Made by a program: the position numbers and the translations under genes
Assembly: GCA_046328225.1 (NCBI GenBank)
Contig: JAXLWZ010000017.1
Coordinates: 1-64,000 of the forward strand
DNA: 64,000 bases
Reading direction: 5' to 3'
From: Amarobacillus sp046328225
GTDB lineage: Bacteria; Chloroflexota; Dehalococcoidia; Tepidiformales; Tepidiformaceae
Part shown: piece by piece, positions 7,153 through 15,789 of the stretch
How positions within the stretch are numbered: the first letter of the stretch is position 1
Layout: every line of letters begins with the position of its first letter
Notes under the pieces: generated by a model
What the model saw: only the letters and a program-made list of their open reading frames with translations
What the model was told of the DNA's origin: nothing
Database searches by the model: none

Positions 7153-8328
7153 CTACACGCCGCCGCCCGCTCCATGCGCCGCCACCGCCTTCGCGATCCG
7201 TTCCAGCCCCTCGCGCAGCTGCGAACGCGGCGTCCCGAAGTTCAGCCGCACGAACCCGTTCCCCGGCTCGCCGAACGTCCGCCCGTCGTTCAACGAAACC
7301 CGCGCATTCCCGAGGATCCAGCCCGCCGCGTCGCCCCCCGGCGCCCCGATCGCGTTGCAGTCGATCCAGGCCAGGTAGGTCGCCTCCGGCGGCGCCATCC
7401 GCAGGGTAGGCATCCGTTCCCGGACGAACTCCGTCACGAAGTCGCGGTTCGCCGTCAGGTAGGCCTGCAGCTCCGCGAGCCAGTCATCGCAATCGCGGTA
7501 GGCGGCCGTCATCGCCGCGTACCCCATGATGTTCACCGAGCCCACGAGCCCGCCTTTGCCGCCTTCGAACGCCGCCCGCAGCTCCGGGTTCGTCACCACC
7601 GCCACCGACGCCTTCATCCCTGCGAGGTTGAACGTCTTGCTCGGCGCCATCAGCGTGATCGTGCGCTCCGCGATCTCCGGCGAAAGGCTCGCGATCGGTG
7701 TGTGCACCGCGTCCCCCAGCGTCAGGTCGCAATGGATCTCGTCGGCGATGATCCACAGCCCCCGGTCGAGGCAGATCTCCGCCATCGCCCGCAGCTCCTC
7801 CGGCGAAAACGCGCGTCCCACCGGGTTGTGGGGGTTGCAGAGGATGAACGCCCGTGTCGTCTCGTCGATCGCGGCCCGGAAGCTGTCGAAGTCGATTTCG
7901 TACCGCCCGGAGTCCCCGCGCACGAGCATCGCATCGCGCCGCACGAGCCCGTGATGCGTGTGCGCGTTCAGGATCGGCGGGTAGGCCGGCAGCTGGATGG
8001 CGACGCTCTCGCCCGGCTTCGTCAACGCCCGCAACGCGATGTTGAACCCCGGGATCACCCCCGGGATGGGCAGCACCGCCTCCTGCGGCACCTCCCACCC
8101 GTAGCGCCGCTTCAGCCGCGCCGTGAATGCCTGGTGCAACTCCTCGCGCGCCAGCCCATACCCATAGAACCCGTGCTCCACCCGCTCCCGCAACGCCCGC
8201 CGAATCGGCTCCGGCGACTTGAAGTCCATGTCCGCCACGGGCATGGGCAGCACATCCGGCTCCACCCGCCCCCACTTGGAGCTGTCGGTCCCCCGGCGGT
8301 CGTACACGGTGTCGAAGTCGTATCCCAT
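7153..8328 (-). CDS. patB: PLP-dependent C-S lyase, PatB/MalY type
   Basis: 391-aa fold-type I PLP enzyme of the MalY/PatB group, which usually act as cystathionine beta-lyases or aminotransferases. N-P-H-N-P-V-G-R (165-172), A-D196-E-I-H and the Schiff-base lysine in A-P-S-K231-T-F-N-L-A-G are all present, as is the N-terminal S-x-K-W and M-P-V-A-D-M-D-F signature. The ATG at 8328 matches the family start. TAGGCT (minus strand, 8336-8341) is 7 nt upstream with no Shine-Dalgarno. Methionine metabolism is the likeliest role; no other Met gene is nearby. Confidence 0.87.
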   Translation of the reverse strand: MGYDFDTVYDRRGTDSSKWGRVEPDVLPMPVADMDFKSPEPIRRALRERVEHGFYGYGLAREELHQAFTARLKRRYGWEVPQEAVLPIPGVIPGFNIALRALTKPGESVAIQLPAYPPILNAHTHHGLVRRDAMLVRGDSGRYEIDFDSFRAAIDETTRAFILCNPHNPVGRAFSPEELRAMAEICLDRGLWIIADEIHCDLTLGDAVHTPIASLSPEIAERTITLMAPSKTFNLAGMKASVAVVTNPELRAAFEGGKGGLVGSVNIMGYAAMTAAYRDCDDWLAELQAYLTANRDFVTEFVRERMPTLRMAPPEATYLAWIDCNAIGAPGGDAAGWILGNARVSLNDGRTFGEPGNGFVRLNFGTPRSQLREGLERIAKAVAAHGAGGGV

Positions 8329-8534
8329 GCGCGGTAGCCTACACGCTCGAGCGCTCGCCGCACCCCCTCGTTCACCATCGCCCGCGCATCCTCGATCGGA
8401 GCCGGCACCCCGTTTACCCGTCGTGCGTTCCCCTATTTGGCCGCACCGCGCTCCCGCTCGAAACACTCCCGATCTAGGATCGAATCCGGCGCCGGCCACC
8501 GCCCTCCCGGCGAAGCGGCGCACGGAGGACGCAC

Positions 8535-9689
8535 ATGCGTATCGGCATTCTCACCGGCGGGGGCGATGTCCCCGGCCTGAACCCCTGCATCAAAGCCGTC
8601 GTCAACGGCGCCGACGAAAACGGCTGGGAAGTCGTCGGCATTCGCCGCGGCTGGGCCGGCCTGCTCCATTTCAATCCCGCCGAGAACACTGCCTCGGAGT
8701 GGATCGACCCCCTCGACCGCAAGCAGGTCCGCACCATCGACCGCTACGGCGGCACCCACCTCCATACCTCGCGCACCAACCCCCAGCGGGTGCGCCCCGC
8801 CGACCTGCCCGACTTCCTCAAGGATCGCTTCCCCTTCGCCGAGGGCCAGAAGACCGTCGATTGCACGCCCTACGTGCTCGAAGTCATCACCGCCCTCGGC
8901 CTCGATGTCATCGTCGCGATCGGCGGCGACGACACCCTCTCCTACGCCGTCCGCCTCCACACCGAAGGCGTCCGCGTCATCGCCATCCCCAAGACCATGG
9001 ACAACGATGTTTATGGCACCGACTACTGCATCGGCTTCAGCACCGCCGTCACCCGCAGCGTCGACCTCATCAACGCCCTGCGCACCCCCACCGGCAGCCA
9101 CGAGCGCATCGCCGTCGTCGAGCTCTTCGGCCGAAACAGCGGCGAGACCTCCCTCATCTCCGCCTACCTCGCCGATGTCGACCGCGCGCTCATCAGCGAA
9201 GTCCCCTTCGATATCGAACGGCTCGCCTCCCTCATCGTCCAGGACCGCAAGCGGAACCCCTCGAACTACGCCATCATCACCGTCTCCGAAGGCGCCTCCA
9301 TGGCCGGCGGCCAGATCATCGAATACGGCCAGGAAGACGCCTACGGCCACAAGAAGCTCGGCGGTATCGGCGTCGTCATCGGCGATGCCCTCAAAAAGCT
9401 CACCGGCGTCGACATCGTGAACCAGCAGATCGCCTACCTCATGCGCGCCGGCGCCCCCGACTCCCTCGACCGCATGGTCGCCACCTCCTACGGGCGGCTC
9501 GCCATCGGCCTCATCGGCCAGAACCACTTCGGCCGCATGGTCGCCCTCCAAAGTGGCGTCTACACCACCGTACCTATCGAAACCTCCGGCCTCGGCACCA
9601 AGCGCGTCGATGTCGCCGAGCTCTACGACAGCCAGGAGTACCGGCCCAAGGTCAGCCACCTCCTCGGCAAGCCCATGTTCCTTTACTAG
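8535..9689 (+). CDS. pfp: 6-phosphofructokinase, probably pyrophosphate-dependent
   Basis: 384-aa PfkA-superfamily enzyme converting fructose 6-phosphate to fructose 1,6-bisphosphate. The two diagnostic positions point to PPi rather than ATP: G130-G-D-D133-T-L (ATP enzymes have G-G-D-G) and P152-K153-T-M-D-N-D (ATP enzymes have Gly at the Lys position). The N-terminal T-G-G-G-D-V-P-G-L-N and G-R-N-S-G motifs are intact. PPi use would make the step reversible. The gene stands alone, divergent from patB across a 206-bp gap in which I see no other gene. The GGAGGACGCAC leader gives a Shine-Dalgarno 5 nt from the ATG. Confidence 0.85.
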   Translation: MRIGILTGGGDVPGLNPCIKAVVNGADENGWEVVGIRRGWAGLLHFNPAENTASEWIDPLDRKQVRTIDRYGGTHLHTSRTNPQRVRPADLPDFLKDRFPFAEGQKTVDCTPYVLEVITALGLDVIVAIGGDDTLSYAVRLHTEGVRVIAIPKTMDNDVYGTDYCIGFSTAVTRSVDLINALRTPTGSHERIAVVELFGRNSGETSLISAYLADVDRALISEVPFDIERLASLIVQDRKRNPSNYAIITVSEGASMAGGQIIEYGQEDAYGHKKLGGIGVVIGDALKKLTGVDIVNQQIAYLMRAGAPDSLDRMVATSYGRLAIGLIGQNHFGRMVALQSGVYTTVPIETSGLGTKRVDVAELYDSQEYRPKVSHLLGKPMFLY

Positions 9690-9761
9690 GACGAAACATC
9701 CGCCGCCGGGCCGGGTCGCGGACCGTACCCGCCCCGGCCGCGCGACCCTTCCCCCCGCCCT

Positions 9762-9770
9762 TGCTACAGT
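9762..9770 (+). promoter_or_regulatory. extended -10 promoter (TGC TACAGT)
   Basis: TACAGT with an upstream TGC extension lies 56 nt before the cyclophilin start codon. It shares the TGCTAnnnT form with boxes before the HIT gene (36174-36182) and the str operon (41661-41669). Confidence 0.4.
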
Positions 9771-9825
9771 CGAGACACCCCGCGCGCCCACCCGGCGCTC
9801 GCCGCATCGCCACGAGGTGTCCCGC

Positions 9826-10560
9826 ATGATCCGCCGTCCCCGCTTCGCCGCGCTCGCCGCCGCCTGCCTGCCGCTGTTCGCACTCACCGCCTTCGCCGCC
9901 TGCGGTGGCGATGACGACGACGCCGGCCCCCTGGACTCGCTCCCCACGGCAGCGCCGACGAACACCCCCCGTACGACCGCCGAGCTGCCCACAGCCTCCC
10001 CGGCATCGGCCGCGACGGCTGCCGCGACCGCCGTCCGCACCCCCACCACCGCACCCCTCCGCTTCGCCGCCGCCGACAAAGTCATCGATGCCGCGACGAA
10101 GGACTACAGCGCCGTCATCGCCACCGCGAAGGGCGAAATCACCATCAAGCTCTTCGACGACAAGAGCCCCAACACCGTCAACGCCTTCGTCTTCCTCGCC
10201 CGCAAAGGCTTCTACAACAACATCACCTTCCACCGCGTCGTTAGCGGCTTCGTCGCCCAGGCCGGCGACCCCACCGGCACCGGCAGCGGCGGCCCCGGCT
10301 TCGAAACCGAACAGGAAGCCAACGACTACAAGAACCAGGCCGGCTACGTCTCCATGGCCCGCGCCGCCGGCTCCACGAAGTTCGGCAGCCAGTGGTTCAT
10401 CAACCTCGCCAACAACGCCGCCCTCGACCAGGACATGCCGAACCAGGCCCGCTTCTACCCCTTCGGCCAGGTCACGAAGGGCATGGATGTCGTCCTCGCC
10501 ATCCGCCAGGGCGACCGCATCCAGACCATCACCATCGTCGAAACGCCCCAGGGCCAATGA
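9826..10560 (+). CDS. cyclophilin-type peptidyl-prolyl isomerase lipoprotein
   Basis: 244-aa exported PPIase. The N-terminal signal ends in a lipobox-like F-A-A-C26 followed by G-G-D-D-D-D. A Thr/Pro/Ala linker leads to a cyclophilin domain (about 95-244). Catalytic-core motifs F-H-R-V-V-S-G-F-V-A-Q-A-G-D-P-T-G-T-G, M-A-R and F-G-S-Q-W-F-I are seen; the usual S-Q-F-F-I is S-Q-W-F-I here. It probably helps fold exported proteins at the outer face of the membrane. Its stop overlaps the ATG of the methyltransferase (ATGA). Confidence 0.88.
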   Translation: MIRRPRFAALAAACLPLFALTAFAACGGDDDDAGPLDSLPTAAPTNTPRTTAELPTASPASAATAAATAVRTPTTAPLRFAAADKVIDAATKDYSAVIATAKGEITIKLFDDKSPNTVNAFVFLARKGFYNNITFHRVVSGFVAQAGDPTGTGSGGPGFETEQEANDYKNQAGYVSMARAAGSTKFGSQWFINLANNAALDQDMPNQARFYPFGQVTKGMDVVLAIRQGDRIQTITIVETPQGQ

Positions 10561-11135
10561 CCGGCGAACAGAACCGCTGGCTGCGAACCCGGAGCATCGA
10601 CCCGGCCAGCTACGACGCCGCCTACGAACAGCGTGCCGCCGCCGGCGAAAATGTCCACGGCGAGGCCGACCTCATCACCAGCTTCCACCCCGCGTCCGTC
10701 CTCGATGCCGGCTGCGGCACCGGCCGCGTCGCCCGCGAACTCGCCCGCCGCGGCTGCGACGTCGCCGGCATCGATATCGACCCGGACATGCTCGCCGTCG
10801 CCCGCGAGAAGGCGCCCGGCATCTCCTGGCACACCGCCGACCTCGCCACGGTGGACCTGGGCCGAACGTTCGAGCTCATCGTCATGGCCGGCAACGTCAT
10901 GATCTTCCTCGCCCCCGGCACCGAGGCGAAGGTCGTGGCGAACATGGCCCGGCACCTCACACCCGGCGGACGCCTCGTCGCCGGCTTCCAAATCCAGCCC
11001 GGCCGCCTTCAACTCGCCGACTACGACCGCCACGCCCACGCCGCCGGCCTCACCCTCGAACACCGCTGGCAAACCTGGGACCGCGCCCCCTGGCACCCCA
11101 CCGCCACCTACGCCGTCACCATCCACCGCTCCTAA
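10557..11135 (+). CDS. class I SAM-dependent methyltransferase
   Basis: 192-aa Rossmann methyltransferase. Motif I is V-L-D-A-G-C-G-T-G-R-V, the acidic ribose-binding residue lies in G-I-D-I-D-P-D, and motif III-like L-T-P-G-G-R-L-V follows. The substrate is unknown. It overlaps the cyclophilin gene by 4 nt and is co-translated with it. No substrate-specific domain is present. Confidence 0.8.
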   Translation: MTGEQNRWLRTRSIDPASYDAAYEQRAAAGENVHGEADLITSFHPASVLDAGCGTGRVARELARRGCDVAGIDIDPDMLAVAREKAPGISWHTADLATVDLGRTFELIVMAGNVMIFLAPGTEAKVVANMARHLTPGGRLVAGFQIQPGRLQLADYDRHAHAAGLTLEHRWQTWDRAPWHPTATYAVTIHRS

Positions 11136-11163
11136 CCGCCGCGCCAGTCGCCATCCTGGGGTA

Positions 11164-11244
11164 TGCCGGGAGGGGGATTCGAACCCCCACGCCTTTCGGC
11201 CGCCGAGTTTAAGTCGGCTGCGTCTGCCGTTCCGCCATCCCGGC
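11164..11244 (-). tRNA. tRNA-Leu (anticodon UAA)
   Basis: 81-nt class II tRNA on the minus strand. The 7-bp acceptor stem is GCCGGGA/TCCCGGC with discriminator A. The anticodon loop is CTTAAAC between GCCGA and TCGGC (anticodon UAA), a variable arm forms around GGCCGAAAGGC, and the T arm is GGGGG-TTCGAAT-CCCCC. The 3' CCA is not encoded (TAC follows). Confidence 0.95.
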
Positions 11245-11450
11245 GCCGAACCTCTATGCCCTTCCAGCAGCATCCGCCGAAAAGCTGCCTGCGAGCAACG
11301 GCGGGAGCAACGGACCACACGCCCGGGGAGCCTGCTCCCCCGGCCGATCAATCGCGCGCGAAGCTGCCGCCGTAGACCGGGACAACCGGGCGGAGAGTCT
11401 TCGACCGCGGCCGTTGCGAGCCCACCTGCGCCGGCGTAGCGTCGCGACGG

Positions 11451-11978
11451 ATGGGGACGATCTGGGTGGAGAGCGTCGGCCGCAGCCTCGATGCGGCGCT
11501 GGACCTGCTCGCGGCGGCGGTGCGGGATTGCCCGGACGACGCCTGGGAAACGCCCATGTGGCCCGTCGTCGTGCGCGAAGGGACCCAGGGGCTGGACGAC
11601 GCGCGCGGACAGCGGGCATCGATGCCGTGGGGCATCGCGTGGCACGCGCTCGAATGCCTCGATTACGACCTCAGCGGCGAACTCGAACCGTGGGCGCCGC
11701 CGCCGCCGTTCACCGGACACCCGCACTGGCGGGACCTCCCCCGCCTGCCCCGGGCCTGGACGCAGCCGGAAATGCTCGGCTACATCGAATACTGCCGCGA
11801 GCGGGCACGCGCGACGTTCGCCGGGATGACCGAGGCGAAGGCGGCCCGGGTATTGCCCCCGGCGCATCGCTACGGCGGCGAGCCGCACGCGTGGGTGATC
11901 GCCGGCTTTGCGAGCCACACGACCGAGCACACATCGCAGATCCGGCAGTTCCTCAGCACCCCGGGATTCCGCCACTGA
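11451..11978 (+). CDS. DinB-like four-helix-bundle protein
   Basis: 175-aa protein with a DinB/YfiT-like pattern: W-H-A-L-E-C-L-D-Y-D-L (first His helix) and a C-terminal H-T-T-E-H-T-S-Q-I (two His spaced for metal). These proteins often are metal-binding thiol-dependent transferases, but no specific reaction can be assigned. G-ended codons are commoner here than in neighbours. TAGCGT (11437-11442) lies 8 nt before the ATG without a Shine-Dalgarno, again suggesting a leaderless mRNA. Confidence 0.7.
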   Translation: MGTIWVESVGRSLDAALDLLAAAVRDCPDDAWETPMWPVVVREGTQGLDDARGQRASMPWGIAWHALECLDYDLSGELEPWAPPPPFTGHPHWRDLPRLPRAWTQPEMLGYIEYCRERARATFAGMTEAKAARVLPPAHRYGGEPHAWVIAGFASHTTEHTSQIRQFLSTPGFRH

Positions 11979-12012
11979 CGTGCCGGCCGACCCCGAAGTT
12001 TACCTTCGCAGG

Positions 12013-12447
12013 CTACTCCACCACGATCGTCCCGCTCATGGCGGTGCCGTGGATGGTGCAGAGGAAGGCGAGGCCGCCGCGTTCGGGGGTGAACTCGAGC
12101 TTGCCCGAGGTCTTGCCCTGGACCGTCCCGCTCGTCGGGCCGTTCTGGATCGTGAAGTTGTGCGCCTCGGCATCGTTGTTCTTGATGGTGATGGTGGCCG
12201 GAGCCCCCGCCTTCAACGTGAACCGCCGGGGCGAGAAGGTCCGGTTGTCGATGGCGACCTCGACCGTCGAGGCGCTGGCTAGGGCAGATGGCTGTGGCGA
12301 AGTCCCGGCCGGCGGCGGGGAAGCGGTGGCTGCTCCCGGCGGAGGCCCGGTGTAGTCGTCGTCGTCATCGCCACAGGCCGCCGCGCCCACGGCCTCGAAC
12401 GTGAGCAGGCCGGCAAGTGCCGCCAACCAGAGAGTCGTCCGGTACAT
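12013..12447 (-). CDS. cupredoxin-domain lipoprotein
   Basis: 144-aa exported copper-type protein. The signal peptide ends V-G-A-A-A-C, giving a lipid-anchored Cys followed by G-D-D-D-D-D, then a Pro/Ser/Thr linker. A cupredoxin fold (about 60-144) has type-1-copper ligands in order: His in A-E-A-H-N-F, Cys in F-L-C, His in T-I-H-G, and Met in T-A-M-S-G. It is probably an electron carrier or copper handler outside the membrane. AAGGAGGGG precedes the ATG. It ends 34 nt from the convergent DinB-like gene. Confidence 0.82.
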   Translation of the reverse strand: MYRTTLWLAALAGLLTFEAVGAAACGDDDDDYTGPPPGAATASPPPAGTSPQPSALASASTVEVAIDNRTFSPRRFTLKAGAPATITIKNNDAEAHNFTIQNGPTSGTVQGKTSGKLEFTPERGGLAFLCTIHGTAMSGTIVVE

Positions 12448-12668
12448 GGCCCCTCCTTCGCCCGGTTACGACCAGGCTCGCCAGGCATCCGCGGGTCGGC
12501 GGGCTGCTCGACGCCAGCGCGCCTACGAACGTAGCACGCGGGTCAAACCGGACGGCAATCCCGGCCAGAGCAACGGGCCCGCAAGCACCGTCCCGTCCCG
12601 GCGACGCCGTCGGCGCGCCCCACGCGGTACTATCCCTGCCTGTGCGTCCGGCACGAAGGAGCCCCCGC

Positions 12669-13307
12669 ATGCGAAAACTGGTCGCCGGTGCGTTCACCAG
12701 CCTCGATGGTGTTGTCCAGGCGCCCGGCGGCCCGGATGAAGACCGCGATGGCGGCTTCCTCCACGGCGGCTGGCTCGTCCCCTACTTCGACGACCATTTC
12801 GCCCGCGCCCAGGCCGAGTGGACCGCCCGCGCCGGCGCCTTCGTCCTCGGGCGCAAGACCTACGAGATGTTCGCCGCATCCTGGCCCAACGCCACCGACC
12901 CCGCCGATGCGGCCGCAACCGCGCTGAATCGCCTCCCCAAGTACGTCGCCACGCGCACCCTCACCGAGCTCTCCTGGAACAACTCGCACCGCATCGAAGG
13001 CGACATCGCCGCCGCCGTGCGCGCGCTCAAGGCACAGGACGGCGGCGAAATCCAGGTGCACGGCAGCGGCAACCTCCTCCAGACCCTGTTCCAGCACGAC
13101 CTCGTCGATACCCTTCGCATCTGGCAGTTTCCCGTCATCCTCGGCTCCGGCAAGCGCCTCTTCGCCGGCGGGACCATCCCGCTCGCCCTGCGCCACGTCG
13201 AAAGCGACCAGACCCCCGCCGGCGCCGTCCTGCACGTGTACGAACGCGTGGGCCCGCTCCGCTACGGCGAAGTCGAGGTGGGCGAACCCGTGCGTCTCTT
13301 CGATTAG
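12669..13307 (+). CDS. RibD C-terminal/DHFR-like reductase
   Basis: 212-aa NADPH-reductase-fold protein of the dihydrofolate reductase/RibD-C family. It has S-L-D-G-V-V-Q-A-P-G-G near the N-terminus, L-G-R-K-T-Y-E-M-F in the nucleotide-binding part, and G-S-G-N-L-L-Q-T-L plus P-V-I-L-G-S-G-K-R-L-F toward the C-terminus. Stand-alone copies are usually uncharacterised and are not the folate enzyme itself. AAGGAG lies upstream of the ATG. A TACTAT box about 40 nt before the start could be its -10. Confidence 0.82.
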   Translation: MRKLVAGAFTSLDGVVQAPGGPDEDRDGGFLHGGWLVPYFDDHFARAQAEWTARAGAFVLGRKTYEMFAASWPNATDPADAAATALNRLPKYVATRTLTELSWNNSHRIEGDIAAAVRALKAQDGGEIQVHGSGNLLQTLFQHDLVDTLRIWQFPVILGSGKRLFAGGTIPLALRHVESDQTPAGAVLHVYERVGPLRYGEVEVGEPVRLFD

Positions 13308-13335
13308 CGCCCTTCAGCGCCGCTACACTCCCCCC

Positions 13336-14283
13336 ATGTCCCCCATCGATTGGCTCCTCGATTCCGACCCCGCCATCCGCTGGCAGGTCCTCCGCGACCT
13401 CGCCGGCGCGCCCGCGGAAGCCGTCGCCGCCGAACGTGCCCGCATCGCGCGCGAAGGCTGGGGCGCCCGCCTCCTCGCCCTCCAGGGCCCGGACGGACAG
13501 TGGGCCGGCGGCGCCTGCTTCCCTGGCGGCTTGGATTGGCGCGAACTCCCCAAGGGCCAACCCTGGACCGCGACCCTGCCCACCCTGCAACTGCTCTGGG
13601 AGTTCGGCATCGACCCCGCGGATGCCCGCGTACGCGACGCCATCGCCGCCGTCCGCGACAACGGCCGTTGGGAGCACGCCGGCCAACCCTTCTTCAGCGG
13701 CGAAGTCGAACCCTGCATCAACGGCCGCACCGTCGCCATCGGCGCCTACTTCGGCGAGGACGTCACGCCCATCGTCGAGCGCCTGCTGGGCGAACAGCTC
13801 GAAGACGGGGGTTGGAACTGCGAGGCCGAACGCGGCTCCGTACGGTCATCCTTCGCCACCACCATCAACGTTCTCGAAGGCCTCCTCGCCTTCGAAGCGG
13901 CCGCCGGGAGCACGCCCGCCGTCGTCGATGCCCGCCGCCGGGGCGAGGAGTACCTCCTCGCGCGCGCCCTCCTGCGCCGCGCCAGCACCGGTGAAGTCGT
14001 GAACCCGTCGTGGCTCGCATGCGCCTACCCTTATCACTGGCACTACGACATCCTTCGCGCCCTCGACTATTTCCGCGCCACGGGCTCGGCCCCTGATCCG
14101 CGCCTGGCCGAAGCCGTCGCCGTCCTCCGCGCGAAGCGCGCCCCCGATGGCACCTGGCCGCTGGAGAACACCCACCCGGGCGCGACGCACTTCGCCCTGG
14201 AGGATGGCGACGGCCGCCCCAGCCGCTGGAACACCCTCCGCGCCCTGCGCGTCCTCGCCTGGTACGAAGCGGCCCCCGCCTGA
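13336..14283 (+). CDS. terpenoid-cyclase-fold (squalene-cyclase-like) protein
   Basis: 315-aa alpha/alpha-toroid protein. Repeats resembling QW motifs recur (G-P-D-G-Q-W-A-G-G, L-E-D-G-G-W-N-C-E, A-P-D-G-T-W-P-L-E) with C-A-Y-P-Y-H-W-H-Y-D between them. It is half the length of a real squalene-hopene cyclase and has no D-x-D-D-T-A protonation motif, so cyclase activity is doubtful. TACACT (13324-13329) lies 6 nt before the ATG without a Shine-Dalgarno, consistent with a leaderless message. Confidence 0.72.
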   Translation: MSPIDWLLDSDPAIRWQVLRDLAGAPAEAVAAERARIAREGWGARLLALQGPDGQWAGGACFPGGLDWRELPKGQPWTATLPTLQLLWEFGIDPADARVRDAIAAVRDNGRWEHAGQPFFSGEVEPCINGRTVAIGAYFGEDVTPIVERLLGEQLEDGGWNCEAERGSVRSSFATTINVLEGLLAFEAAAGSTPAVVDARRRGEEYLLARALLRRASTGEVVNPSWLACAYPYHWHYDILRALDYFRATGSAPDPRLAEAVAVLRAKRAPDGTWPLENTHPGATHFALEDGDGRPSRWNTLRALRVLAWYEAAPA

Positions 14284-14415
14284 TCGCGGCTTCACCGCGC
14301 GCTTCCCCTCGATGCGCGGGAAGTGCCCGCGACATTGCATATTCGTCCCCGTTCCGGTATGCCTCAGCAAGCACAACGGCCGGCCAAAATATGAGGCCGG
14401 TTCAGGAGGGGATGA

Positions 14416-15291
14416 GTGCAAGCACGCGCATACGCGGCACCGCCTACCCTTGACGATGCACTCGCCTTGCTCGCCGAGCACGGCGCCGATGCACGCGTCC
14501 TGGCAGGCGGCACGGACCTGATCATCCAGGTCCGGGAAAACCGGCGAGACGTCGGTGTCATGGTCGATGTCAAGGCGATTCGCGAACTCACCGAGTTCAC
14601 GTTCCTCGCCGATGGCTCGCTCCGCATCGGCGCGGCCACACCCTGCGCCCGGATCTATCGCGATTCCCAGGTCGCCCGCCGCTTCCCGGCCATCATCGAT
14701 TCGGCCTCGCTCATCGGCGGCGTCCAGATCCAGTCCCGCGCCAGCCTCGGCGGCAACCTCTGCAACAGCTCGCCCGCCGCCGATTCCATCCCGACGCTCA
14801 TCGCCCTCGGCGCCATCGCCGAGATTCGCAGCAAGCGCCAGGAACGCGAAGTCCCGGTCGAAGCGTTCTGCACCGGCCCCGGCCAGAACGTCCTCGCCGC
14901 CGATGAGCTCCTCGTCGCGCTGCACATTCCCGCGCCGGCCGCCCACAGCGGCGCCGCCTTCCAGCGCTTCATCCCCCGCAACGAGATGGACATCTCCGTC
15001 ACGAACGCCGCGGCCAATATCACCCTCTCGGCCGATGGCCAGACCTTCACCGCCGCGCGCATCGCCATCGGCGCCGTCGCACCGACGCCCCTGCTCGTGC
15101 CCGCCGCCGGCGCCGCGCTCGTCGGCCAGCCCGTGGGCGAAGCCGCCATCGAAGCCGCCGCCGCCGCTTCGCGCGCCGCTGCCCGCCCCATCACCGATAT
15201 GCGCGGTTCGGCCGATCAGCGCCGCCACCTCGCCGGAGTCCTTACCGCCCGCGTGCTCCGCACCGCCATCGAACGAGCGAGGGCCTCGTGA
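14416..15291 (+). CDS. molybdenum hydroxylase FAD subunit (CoxM/XdhB type)
   Basis: 291-aa FAD-binding subunit of a xanthine-dehydrogenase-family hydroxylase; it passes electrons from the iron-sulphur subunit to FAD. The FAD motifs A-G-G-T-D-L and G-G-N-L-C-N-S-S-P-A-A-D are clear, with a CO-dehydrogenase-flavoprotein-like C-terminal domain. The GTG at 14416 is chosen because AGGAGGGG lies just upstream at correct spacing. It is the first gene of a four-gene unit and ends in a GTGA overlap with the next. A possible promoter (TTGCAT, 17 nt, TATGCC) lies at 14335-14363 but is weak. Confidence 0.87.
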   Translation: MQARAYAAPPTLDDALALLAEHGADARVLAGGTDLIIQVRENRRDVGVMVDVKAIRELTEFTFLADGSLRIGAATPCARIYRDSQVARRFPAIIDSASLIGGVQIQSRASLGGNLCNSSPAADSIPTLIALGAIAEIRSKRQEREVPVEAFCTGPGQNVLAADELLVALHIPAPAAHSGAAFQRFIPRNEMDISVTNAAANITLSADGQTFTAARIAIGAVAPTPLLVPAAGAALVGQPVGEAAIEAAAAASRAAARPITDMRGSADQRRHLAGVLTARVLRTAIERARAS

Positions 15292-15779
15292 CCGACAAGC
15301 TGCACATTCAGACCACCATCAACGGCGAAGAGGTCGAATTCCTCGCCGCGCCCGGCCAGAGCCTGCTCGCCGCCCTGCGCGATGACCTCGGCCTCACCGG
15401 CTCCAAGGAAGGCTGCAACAACGGCAACTGCGGCGCCTGCAACGTCATCCTCGATGGCGAACTCGTGAACGCCTGCTGCGTCCTCGCCCCCGAAGTGGCC
15501 GGCAAGACGCTCGTGACCATCGAAGGCGTCGCCAGCGGCGCCGATCTGCACCCCCTCCAGCAGGCGTTCCTCGAACACGCCGCCCTCCAGTGCGGCATCT
15601 GCACCCCCGGCTTCATCGTCGCCGCGAAGGCACTCCTCGAGGCCGAGCCCAACGCCGACGAAGACCGCATCCGCCACTGGCTCGCCGGCAACCTCTGCCG
15701 GTGCACCGGCTACGACAAGATCGTCCGCGCGGTCCTCGATGGGGCCGATCGCATGCGCGCCGCCACGGCCGCGTCCTGA
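15288..15779 (+). CDS. molybdenum hydroxylase 2Fe-2S subunit (CoxS type)
   Basis: 163-aa iron-sulphur subunit with two [2Fe-2S] clusters. The N-terminal plant-ferredoxin cluster ligands are in E-G-C-N-N-G-N-C-G-A-C followed by A-C-C. The C-terminal four-helix cluster ligands are in Q-C-G-I-C-T-P-G and C-R-C-T-G-Y. It relays electrons from the molybdenum centre to FAD. The GTG start overlaps the previous stop by 4 nt (translational coupling). Confidence 0.92.
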   Translation: MTDKLHIQTTINGEEVEFLAAPGQSLLAALRDDLGLTGSKEGCNNGNCGACNVILDGELVNACCVLAPEVAGKTLVTIEGVASGADLHPLQQAFLEHAALQCGICTPGFIVAAKALLEAEPNADEDRIRHWLAGNLCRCTGYDKIVRAVLDGADRMRAATAAS

Positions 15780-15789
15780 AGGAGAAGCC

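Noticed and set aside
4400..7378. 992-aa plus-strand open frame
   Set aside because: Arg/His-rich, runs antisense to the IPT and NUDIX genes and through intergenic DNA; typical shadow composition.
14315..14331. CGCGGG/CCCGCG hairpin as terminator of the cyclase-like gene
   Set aside because: Short stem without a T-tract in very G+C-rich DNA; expected by chance.
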